A stretch of DNA of 33,643 nt, taken from assembly GCF_013033355.1 (NCBI RefSeq), contig NZ_WQDY01000020.1:1-33643 (forward strand), written 5' to 3'. Positions within the stretch are counted from its first letter, which is position 1. The number at the start of each line of letters is the position of its first letter. The notes under the pieces are model-generated. The model was not told the origin of the DNA and did no database searches. It saw nothing but the letters and a program-made list of their open reading frames with translations. Positions 1 to 7,400 of the stretch are shown one piece after another. Origin of the DNA: Ruegeria lacuscaerulensis (GTDB lineage Bacteria > Pseudomonadota > Alphaproteobacteria > Rhodobacterales > Rhodobacteraceae). Position numbers and translations under genes: made by a program.

Positions 1-196
1 GGTTGATAAGGGCAATCATGACAAGGCTATCAAGATTGCGATGTTTCTCATTCCATTTGGGCATGCCAAAGCTTTGCCGCGGAAACAGGATGGTGATGAG
101 GTGGGTGCCGACCGCCTTATAGTCAACTTCACGTTGGACTGAAAAATCCGAGACATCCGATGCATTAGATTCTTTAGTTTCGAGCGGCTCATCCAT
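1..196 (-). CDS. Partial hypothetical protein, N-terminal part, runs off the left edge
   Basis: A minus-strand frame is open from the left edge to an ATG at 194-196 (a GTG lies one codon upstream at 197-199), with an in-frame TGA at 203-205. The visible 65 residues begin MDEPLETKESN and have an acidic start followed by a mixed region containing LITILFPRQSFGMPKWNEKH. I do not recognise a family. There is no clear Shine-Dalgarno sequence. The frame starts about 90 bases from the 3' end of the tRNA-Leu, the usual place for genes of an integrated element, but nothing in the visible part looks like an integrase. A short plus-strand frame (2-139) overlaps it, so the call is weak. Confidence 0.35.
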   Translation of the reverse strand, partial: MDEPLETKESNASDVSDFSVQREVDYKAVGTHLITILFPRQSFGMPKWNEKHRNLDSLVMIALIN

Positions 197-207
197 CACA
201 AATCAAA

Positions 208-236
208 TGGGGGACTATTTGGGGGACTGGGGGAGT
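208..236. repeat. Three tandem copies of TGGGGGA(C/G)T next to tRNA-Leu
   Basis: TGGGGGACT occurs at 208-216 and 220-228, and TGGGGGAGT at 228-236. The copies share one strand and sit 47 bases beyond the 3' end of the tRNA-Leu gene. Short direct repeats beside a tRNA 3' end resemble arm-type binding sites of tyrosine integrases, but that role is an inference and no second copy of the tRNA end is present in the window. Confidence 0.5.
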
Positions 237-282
237 CAAAATATCCCAGTGGATTGATTATATGAAATTATTTGGGAAAAAG

Positions 283-369
283 TGGTGCCCAGGAGAGGAC
301 TCGAACCTCCACGTCCATACGGACACTAGCACCTGAAGCTAGCGCGTCTACCAATTCCGCCACCTGGGC
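283..369 (-). tRNA. tRNA-Leu, anticodon CAG
   Basis: Read on the minus strand, the gene begins GCCCAGGTGGCGGAATTGGT at 369 and ends CCTGGGCACCA at 283, so the 3' CCA is encoded. The acceptor strands at 363-369 and 287-293 pair over seven bases. The anticodon stem-loop reads CTAGC-TTCAGGT-GCTAG, giving anticodon CAG. The T arm contains GGTTCGAGTCC, and a long variable arm is present, as expected for a class II (Leu) tRNA. A run of five T on the transcribed strand at 277-281 may end the transcript. Confidence 0.97.
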
Positions 370-385
370 AGGTGTCGTGGGGGGG

Positions 386-414
386 CGTTTAAGCCCACTG
401 GCGAGGAGGGTCAA
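386..414 (-). promoter_or_regulatory. Probable sigma-70 promoter of tRNA-Leu
   Basis: On the minus strand TTGACC (414-409) and TAAACG (391-386) are separated by exactly 17 bases, and the -10 box ends about 16 bases before the mature tRNA 5' end at 369. The -10 box lacks the consensus T at its last position, which is common in Rhodobacteraceae promoters. Confidence 0.65.
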
Positions 415-425
415 CCGGATTCGGG

Positions 426-447
426 AAGTTTTTTGAAAGTTTTTTGA
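426..447 (-). promoter_or_regulatory. Helically phased A-tracts upstream of the tRNA-Leu promoter (UP-element-like)
   Basis: The 11-base unit AAGTTTTTTGA is repeated perfectly in tandem at 426-436 and 437-447. On the tRNA strand these are two A6 tracts one helical turn apart, lying about 12 bases upstream of the -35 box. This is where an UP element that contacts the RNA polymerase alpha subunit would sit. The repeat is seen directly; the role is inferred. Confidence 0.45.
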
Positions 448-568
448 CCCCATCCAAAACGCACCCGAAAAAGGCAGGGTTTTTCCCCTACACGCGGCGT
501 TATTGCGCCTTGTTCCGCGCCTCTTTGGGCGGTAGATCGGATCAGGAGCCAAAAGCAGGAGCCCTTCT

Positions 569-1552
569 ATGTCAAAACTGGTCACGATTTATGGCGGATC
601 CGGGTTTGTCGGCAGGTACGTCGCGCGACGTATGGCGAACGAAGGGTGGCGTGTTCGGGTCGCTGTCAGGCGCCCGAATGAAGCGATGTTCGTCAAACCT
701 TACGGCGTGGTTGGACAGGTTGAACCCATCCTGTGCAACATTCGCGACGATGCGTCGGTTGCGGCGGCGATGCACGGCGCGGATGCGGTGGTGAACTGCG
801 TGGGTGTGCTGAACGAGCTGGGCAAGAACGCGTTTGACGCCGTACAGGCCGACGGGGCCGAACGGATCGCGCGGATCGCATCCGAACAAGGGATCACGCG
901 GATGGCCCATATTTCTGCCATTGGTGCAGACGCGGATTCGGACAGTGAGTATTCGCAAACCAAGGCACAGGGTGAGGCCGGAGTGCTTGCTCATATGCCC
1001 AATGCCGTGATCCTGCGCCCCTCGGTTATTTTCGGGACCGAGGATCAATTCTTCAACCGCTTTGCCGGGATGACCCGGATGGGGCCGTTCCTGCCGCTGG
1101 TCGGGGCCGAAACGAAGTTTCAGCCGGTCTATGTCGATGATGTTGCCAAAGCTGCTGTTCAGGGCGTTCTGGGGCAGGCTGCGGCCGGCACGTATGAACT
1201 GGGCGGCCCTGAGGTCAAGACATTCCGTGCGCTCATGCAGCAGATGCTTGACGTGATCCACCGCCGCCGCGTGATTATCGGGATGCCTTTTTTTGCCGCG
1301 CGGATCATGGCCGGGGTTCTTGACATCGTTAAGTTCGTCAGTTTCCAACTGTTCCCGAATAGCATTCTGACACGGGATCAGCTGAAAAACCTTCGCCGCG
1401 ACAACGTCGTGTCGGATGGGGCGAAAAGCTTTGCCGATCTTGGGATCGAGCCGGCCACGCTGGAGTCGGTTCTGCCGGACTATCTTTGGAAGTTCCGCCC
1501 CTCGGGTCAGTATGACGAAATTCAAAGATCCGCTGACAACCTGCGGACCTGA
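569..1552 (+). CDS. Complex I NDUFA9-subunit-family NAD(P)-binding protein
   Basis: The 327-residue product is an atypical short-chain dehydrogenase. It opens with MSKLVTIYGGSGFVGRYVAR, whose GGSGFVG (residues 9-15) is the dinucleotide-binding glycine motif, and continues with a Rossmann fold containing ADAVVNCVGV and HISAIGAD. The sequence resembles the bacterial homologues of the mitochondrial complex I accessory subunit NDUFA9, which bind NADPH. Those proteins usually lack the complete Tyr-x3-Lys catalytic pair. The start is supported by CAGGAG at 556-561. The gene ends exactly where the convergent uppP gene ends (stop codons at 1550-1552 and 1553-1555), with no intergenic base. Its physiological role is not evident from the context; binding to complex I or ubiquinone-linked chemistry is only suggested by family. 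Confidence 0.88.
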   Translation: MSKLVTIYGGSGFVGRYVARRMANEGWRVRVAVRRPNEAMFVKPYGVVGQVEPILCNIRDDASVAAAMHGADAVVNCVGVLNELGKNAFDAVQADGAERIARIASEQGITRMAHISAIGADADSDSEYSQTKAQGEAGVLAHMPNAVILRPSVIFGTEDQFFNRFAGMTRMGPFLPLVGAETKFQPVYVDDVAKAAVQGVLGQAAAGTYELGGPEVKTFRALMQQMLDVIHRRRVIIGMPFFAARIMAGVLDIVKFVSFQLFPNSILTRDQLKNLRRDNVVSDGAKSFADLGIEPATLESVLPDYLWKFRPSGQYDEIQRSADNLRT

Positions 1553-2356
1553 TCAACTGTAGGCAATGGCCAGCAGAATTACGCCCAGAACAACGCGATA
1601 AATTACGTATGGCGTAAAGCTGACGCTGCGCAGCAAGCGCATCATGAAAGACAGCGCCAGAAGGGCCGCAACAAAGGCAAAAAGCGCGGCGATTGCTCCG
1701 TCAATAGCCAGTTGAGCGTCGGCTTCTTTGATCACATCGACTGAAAGCAATATGCCCGATGCCAAGATAGTCGGGATCGACATCAACATCGCGATCCGCG
1801 CGCCGTCTTCTCGGGTGTACCCCAAGTGCCGGGCGCCCGTAATCGTGATGCCGGACCGGGATGTGCCGGGGATCAGGGCCAGCATTTGCCACAAACCCAT
1901 AATGGCCGCATCTTTCAGACCCCAGTCATTTGCCTTTTTTCTTTGCTGTCCTTTCTGGTCCATCCAATAGAGCAGCAGACCAAATCCCAACATGGTCCAT
2001 CCAATCACCGCCATCGAGCGCAAAGACTGGCTGAGCCCGGTTTGATAAAGAATGGCGCCAAGGATAACTGTCGGAATCGTCGCAATGATCAGACCAAGCG
2101 CAAGCCGTGCCTGTGGCGTGTCTGTTTGACCCCGCAGCGCGTCTGGCAAACCTGCTGCGGCTGATTTTACGTCAGACCAAAAATAAAGAACCACCGCGCC
2201 TAGGGTGCCCACATGAACCGCCACATCAATGGCAAGGCCTTGATCCGCCAGACCGGTCAGGTTGGGCAGCAGAATCAGGTGCCCGGATGACGAAATCGGC
2301 AGAAATTCGGTGATACCCTGAATGATCGCCGCAAGAATCAGTTGAAATAGACTCAT
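1553..2356 (-). CDS. uppP: Undecaprenyl-diphosphatase UppP (BacA family)
   Basis: This 267-residue integral membrane enzyme dephosphorylates undecaprenyl pyrophosphate to recycle the lipid carrier for peptidoglycan synthesis, and its overproduction confers bacitracin tolerance in other species. Both signature regions are visible: GITEFLPISSSGH (residues 14-26, with Glu17) and PGTSRSG (164-170, with Arg168). Several hydrophobic segments fill the rest. I chose the ATG at 2354-2356, where the conserved MSLFQLILAAIIQGITEFLP begins, with GGCAGG just upstream. A longer in-frame ATG at 2503 would add 49 polar residues unlike any UppP. The gene is divergent from gltD across 231 bases. Confidence 0.95.
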   Translation of the reverse strand: MSLFQLILAAIIQGITEFLPISSSGHLILLPNLTGLADQGLAIDVAVHVGTLGAVVLYFWSDVKSAAAGLPDALRGQTDTPQARLALGLIIATIPTVILGAILYQTGLSQSLRSMAVIGWTMLGFGLLLYWMDQKGQQRKKANDWGLKDAAIMGLWQMLALIPGTSRSGITITGARHLGYTREDGARIAMLMSIPTILASGILLSVDVIKEADAQLAIDGAIAALFAFVAALLALSFMMRLLRSVSFTPYVIYRVVLGVILLAIAYS

Positions 2357-2587
2357 TAACCTGCCCGTGCCATCGTCACCTGTTCTTTGCGGTTCATGGG
2401 TATAAGCGTGATGAAGAAAAGGAAAGAACGCATATAGGTCCGATTCGGATCTAAATTTTTGCTTTTTTCCATGCGACCCTAGGATTTTTGATCGTAAATT
2501 CACTAATTAGGTCAGCATAATTGACTTTTCATCCTACCTTGCATCACTTAAAGAAACTCGACCAAGCCAATTCATGGAGTCTGACCC
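2357..2587. promoter_or_regulatory. Divergent uppP/gltD control region with a perfect 11-bp palindrome
   Basis: This AT-richer region must hold both promoters. TCCGATTCGGA at 2439-2449 is a perfect inverted repeat (TCCGA-T-TCGGA). TTGACT at 2521-2526 could be a -35 box for gltD, but I see no convincing -10 partner at the right distance. Promoter positions are therefore left open. Confidence 0.35.
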
Positions 2588-4021
2588 GTGGCCAAGCAAC
2601 CGATGCTGAAATTTGTGCAAGTCGATCGCGCCATGCCTGAAAAGCGTGCCGCTGACACGCGCAAGGAAGACTTTGACGAAATCTATGCCGAATACGCCTC
2701 GGCCAAAGCAGAAGAGCAAGCCAGCCGTTGCAGCCAATGCGGTGTGCCCTATTGTCAGTCGCATTGCCCGTTGCACAACAATATCCCCGACTGGTTGCAC
2801 CTGACCGCCACTGGCCGTCTGGAAGAGGCCTATCAGACCAGCCAGGCGACCAATACGTTCCCCGAGATCTGTGGCCGCATCTGCCCGCAAGATCGTCTGT
2901 GTGAAGGCAATTGCGTGATTGAACAGTCCGGTCACGGGACAGTAACCATCGGCACAATCGAGAAATACATCACCGATACCGCGTGGGACAAAGGCTGGGT
3001 CAAACCAACCACCCCCACAGTCGAGCGCAGCGAAAGCGTTGGTATCATCGGTGCGGGCCCCGGCGGTCTGGCGGCCGCTGACATGCTGCGCCGCGCAGGT
3101 ATTCAGGTGACGGTCTATGACCGCTATAACCGCGCCGGAGGCCTGTTGATGTACGGTATTCCGGGCTTCAAACTGGAAAAGGACATCGTGCAGCGCCGCA
3201 ACGACCTGCTGGCCGATGGCGGCGTGACATTCGAGTTGAATTGTGACGTCGACGCCGCGAAATTCGAAGACATTCGTGGCAAGCATGACGCGGTTATCAT
3301 TGCCACTGGCGTTTACAAATCGCGTGACCTGTCTATGCCGGGCAGTGGTCTGGCCGGGATCGAAAAAGCGATCGACTTCCTGACCGCCTCGAACCGCAAA
3401 AGCTTTGGCGATGCGGTCGAAGACTTTGACAATGGCCGCTTGAACGCCTCTGGTAAAAAGGTCGTCGTGATCGGTGGCGGGGATACTGCGATGGATTGCG
3501 TGCGCACCTCGATCCGTCAAGGTGCGACCTCGGTCAAATGCCTGTACCGTCGCGACCGCGCGAATATGCCTGGCTCGCAGCGTGAGACTCAGAACGCCGA
3601 AGAAGAAGGCGTGGTGTTTGAATGGCTCAGCGCGCCCAAGGGCTTTACCGGCGACGACAAGGTGCAGGGTGTGATGGTGCAGAAGATGCGTCTGGGCCAG
3701 CCCGACGCGACAGGCCGTCAGGCACCTGAGGTGATCGAAGGTGCGGATTATGTCGAAGACGCCGATCTGGTGATCAAGGCGCTGGGGTTTGAGCCCGAAG
3801 ACCTACCCACCCTGTTCGGTCAGCCCGACCTGCCCGTGACACGTTGGGGCACCGTCAAGGCCGCCTTCCAGACCGGCGAGACCGAAATGGACGGTGTTTA
3901 CGCCATCGGTGACATCGTGCGCGGGGCCTCTCTGGTCGTGTGGGCGATCCGTGACGGGCGCGACTGTGCCGATGCGATCATCGACCGTTTCAACGCCAAG
4001 GCTGCGGTTGCAGCCGAATAA
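2588..4021 (+). CDS. gltD: Glutamate synthase (NADPH) small subunit
   Basis: The 477-residue beta subunit takes electrons from NADPH through FAD and passes them to the large subunit for synthesis of glutamate from glutamine and 2-oxoglutarate. Two N-terminal Cys groups bind 4Fe-4S clusters: C48, C51, C56, C60 and C95, C99, C105, C109. They are followed by the FAD motif GAGPGGLAAAD (about 155-165) and the NADPH motif VVVIGGGDTAMDC (about 292-304). The C-terminal GDIVRGASLVVWAI segment is typical of this family. Translation starts at GTG (2588-2590) with GGAG about 7 bases upstream. The length matches GltD of other proteobacteria. It is the first gene of an operon with the GFA gene and gltB. 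Confidence 0.97.
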   Translation: MAKQPMLKFVQVDRAMPEKRAADTRKEDFDEIYAEYASAKAEEQASRCSQCGVPYCQSHCPLHNNIPDWLHLTATGRLEEAYQTSQATNTFPEICGRICPQDRLCEGNCVIEQSGHGTVTIGTIEKYITDTAWDKGWVKPTTPTVERSESVGIIGAGPGGLAAADMLRRAGIQVTVYDRYNRAGGLLMYGIPGFKLEKDIVQRRNDLLADGGVTFELNCDVDAAKFEDIRGKHDAVIIATGVYKSRDLSMPGSGLAGIEKAIDFLTASNRKSFGDAVEDFDNGRLNASGKKVVVIGGGDTAMDCVRTSIRQGATSVKCLYRRDRANMPGSQRETQNAEEEGVVFEWLSAPKGFTGDDKVQGVMVQKMRLGQPDATGRQAPEVIEGADYVEDADLVIKALGFEPEDLPTLFGQPDLPVTRWGTVKAAFQTGETEMDGVYAIGDIVRGASLVVWAIRDGRDCADAIIDRFNAKAAVAAE

Positions 4022-4043
4022 CCCAGCAATCAGGAGCGCCGGA

Positions 4044-4478
4044 ATGCCCGAGTTGCAAGGCCAATGCATGTGTGGCGCGGTCACCGTGACCGCGACTCCC
4101 GCGCGCGACGCGCTGGGCGCGTGCCATTGCGACCAGTGCCGCCGCTGGACCAGCTCGATGCTTGTGACGTTTGAGGCCGAAGAGGGCTATGCCGCGTTAG
4201 GCCCCGTGAAAACCTTCACCTCGTCCGATTGGGCCGAGCGCGCCTTCTGCGCTGACTGCGGCTCGGCGCTGTGGTACCGGATCACGCTTCCAGGTGAAAT
4301 GCACGGACACACGCAAATCGCGGCAGGCCTGTTTCAGGATACAGGCCACACGCTGAAACTTGAACTTTACTTCGACAAAAAGCCCGAAGGATACGCGTTC
4401 GCAGGTGAACGCAAGCAAATGACCAAAGCCGAGGTTGAGGCCATGTATGCCTCCTCGGAAGAAGGAGACAGCCAATGA
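4044..4478 (+). CDS. GFA-family zinc protein (glutathione-dependent formaldehyde-activating enzyme/CENP-V domain)
   Basis: The 144-residue product is a single GFA domain. All seven expected Cys ligands are present in family spacing: CxC at C8/C10, CxCxxC at C27/C29/C32 and CxxC at C69/C72. The founding member, Gfa of Paracoccus, was described as promoting S-hydroxymethylglutathione formation, although that enzymatic role has been disputed; most members have no assigned substrate. AGGAG (4032-4036) precedes the ATG at 4044. The TGA overlaps the gltB start in ATGA (4475-4478), so translation is probably coupled. Its location between gltD and gltB suggests co-expression with glutamate synthase, but nothing in the sequence shows a functional link. 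Confidence 0.92.
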   Translation: MPELQGQCMCGAVTVTATPARDALGACHCDQCRRWTSSMLVTFEAEEGYAALGPVKTFTSSDWAERAFCADCGSALWYRITLPGEMHGHTQIAAGLFQDTGHTLKLELYFDKKPEGYAFAGERKQMTKAEVEAMYASSEEGDSQ

Positions 4479-7400
4479 CTAAATACGATGCCGATTGGGT
4501 GCGCGCCGAAGAAGCCAAACGTCAGTGGATGGCCGAAAACGGTCTCTATTCCAAAGAGGAAGAGCATTCTTCCTGCGGTGTGGGCCTTGTCGTTTCCGTC
4601 GACGGCAAGCCGTCGCGCAAGGTTGTAGATGCGGGGATCGACGCGCTCAAGGCGATCTGGCATCGGGGCGCTGTGGATGCCGATGGCAAAACCGGCGACG
4701 GCGCGGGCATCCACGTGCAGATTCCGGTCCCCTTCTTCTATGATCAGATCCGTCGCACCGGTCACGAGCCCAATCTGGATGAGCTGATCGCAGTCGGTCA
4801 GGTCTTCCTGCCCCGGACCGATTTCGGTGCGCAGGAAAGCTGCCGGACCATAGTGGAAACCGAAGTGCTGCGCATGGGTTACTACATCTATGGCTGGCGC
4901 CACGTGCCGGTCGATGTGACCTGCCTGGGGGAAAAGGCCAACGCGACCCGCCCCGAGATTGAGCAGATCCTGATCTCGAACTCCAAAGGTGTGGACGAAG
5001 AAACCTTTGAGCGTGAGCTGTATGTGATCCGTCGCCGGATCGAAAAAGCGGCGGCAGCGGCTGGGATTTCGGGAATGTATCTGGCGTCGCTGTCGTGCCG
5101 CTCGATCATCTACAAGGGCATGATGCTGGCTGAACAAGTGGCCGTCTTCTACCCCGACCTGATGGATGAGCGTTTCGAATCCGCCTTTGCGATCTATCAC
5201 CAGCGTTATTCCACCAACACCTTCCCGCAATGGTGGTTGGCGCAGCCCTTCCGCATGTTGGCCCACAACGGCGAGATCAACACGCTGAAAGGCAACGTCA
5301 ACTGGATGAAAAGCCATGAGATCCGCATGGCATCCTCGACCTTTGGGGACTATGCCGAGGACATCAAGCCGATTATCGCGGGCGGATCGTCGGATTCCGC
5401 CGCATTAGACTCGGTTTTCGAGGTTCTGGTACGTGCAGGCCGGTCTGCTCCAATGGCGAAAACCATGCTGGTGCCGGAAAGCTGGTCCAAACAGGCGGTT
5501 GAGCTGCCGCAGGCGTGGCGCGACATGTATTCCTACTGCAACTCGGTGATGGAGCCATGGGATGGCCCTGCCGCTCTGGCCATGACCGATGGTCGCTGGG
5601 TCTGCGCTGGGCTCGACCGGAATGGCCTGCGTCCGATGCGCTATGTCGTGACAGGGGATGGTCTGGTCATCGCCGGATCTGAGGCTGGGATGGTGCCGAT
5701 TGATGAGGCGTCGGTAACGGAAAAAGGCGCGCTGGGTCCAGGTCAGATGCTGGCCGTGGATATGAAGCGCGGCAAGCTGTACCGCGACACGCAGATCAAG
5801 GATAAACTGGCCCGTGCTCTGCCGTTTGGTGAGTGGGTTGGCAAGATCAATGATCTGAATGAAAGCCTGTCAGGCGTGACAGAGACCGCGAAGTTCAGCG
5901 GAGAGGAACTGCGCAAGCGCCAGATCGCGGCTGGTTATTCTGTTGAAGAATTGGAGCAAATCCTTGCCCCCATGGCTGAAGACGGCAAGGAATCACTGGC
6001 CTCGATGGGCGATGACACCCCGTCGGCAGTTTTGTCCAAGCAATACCGCCCGCTCAGCCATTTCTTCCGCCAGAACTTTAGCCAGGTGACCAACCCGCCG
6101 ATCGACAGCCTGCGCGAATACCGCGTCATGTCGCTGAAAACACGGTTCGGAAACCTGAAAAACGTGCTGGACGAAGACAGCAGCCAGACCGAGATCATCA
6201 CGCTGGACAGCCCCTTTGTCGGCAATACCCAATGGGACCGTCTGGTGGAAAATCTCGGTTCGCCGCTGGCGGAAATCGACTGTAGCTTTGAACCCGGTCG
6301 GGGCGCGCTGAGCGCTGCTTTGGTCCGTGTTAGAGCCGAAGCAGAAGAGGCCGTGCGCTCGGGCGCGGGGCATCTGGTGCTATCCGATATGAACTCGGGC
6401 GAGGGCCGCGTGGCGATGCCGATGATCCTGGCGACCAGCGCCGTTCATTCGCATCTGACCCGTCAGGGACTGCGGACTTTCTGTTCGCTGAACGTGCGTT
6501 CGGCGGAATGTGTTGATCCGCATTACTTTGCCGTTCTGATCGGCTGTGGCGCGACCGTTGTGAACGCTTATCTGGCAGAAGACTCGCTGGCTGACCGCAT
6601 TGATCGCGGCTTGCTGGATGGCACTTTGACCGAGAATGTCGCGCGCTACCGCGAGGCGATTGATCAGGGCCTGCTGAAGATCATGGCCAAGATGGGGATT
6701 TCGGTGATCTCCTCGTACCGCGGTGGTCTGAACTTTGAGGCCGTGGGCCTGAGCCGCGCCATGGTGGCCGAGTTTTTCCCGGGCATGACCAGCCGGATTT
6801 CCGGCATCGGTGTCACCGGTATTCAGGCCAAGGCCGAGGAAATCCACGCCAAAGGTTGGGACAGCGGTCTGGACGTGCTTCCCATCGGTGGTTTCTACAA
6901 AGCGCGCAAATCGGGTGAGACCCACGCTTGGGAAGCGAGCTCGATGCATATGATGCAAATGGCGTGTAACCGCGCATCCTATGAGCTGTGGAAACAGTAT
7001 TCGGCCAAGATGCAGTCAAACCCGCCGATCCACCTGCGTGACCTGATGGATTTCAAACCGCTGGGCAAACCGGTGCCGATTGAAGAGGTCGAATCGATCA
7101 CCTCGATCCGCAAACGCTTTGTCACGCCGGGCATGTCGCTGGGTGCTCTGAGCCCCGAGGCGCATAAGACGCTGAACGTGGCGATGAACCGGATCGGAGC
7201 TAAGTCTGACTCTGGTGAAGGCGGCGAAGATCCGGCACATTTCGTGCCGGAGCCGAATGGCGACAACCCGTCGGCCAAGATCAAACAGGTGGCTTCGGGC
7301 CGCTTTGGCGTGACCGCCGAATACCTGAACCAGTGTGAAGAGCTTGAGATCAAGGTCGCCCAGGGTGCGAAACCGGGTGAAGGTGGTCAGTTGCCGGGCA

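Noticed and set aside
2..139. Plus-strand open frame at the left edge
   Set aside because: Only 46 codons are visible with no start and no family; the opposite strand frame is longer and has a start. Neither is certain.
283..369. Attachment site duplicated elsewhere in the window
   Set aside because: I found no second copy of the tRNA-Leu 3' end, so no att pair can be claimed.
572..1525. Open frame of 317 codons on the minus strand opposite the NDUFA9-like gene
   Set aside because: The plus strand holds a clear Rossmann-fold protein with a good ribosome binding site; the antisense product has no family features.
2357..2503. N-terminal extension of UppP by 49 residues
   Set aside because: The added sequence is polar and not UppP-like, whereas the ATG at 2356 begins the conserved first membrane helix.
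4367..5317. Open frame of 316 codons on the minus strand across the GFA and gltB genes
   Set aside because: It crosses two real genes in antisense and has no ribosome binding site or domain.
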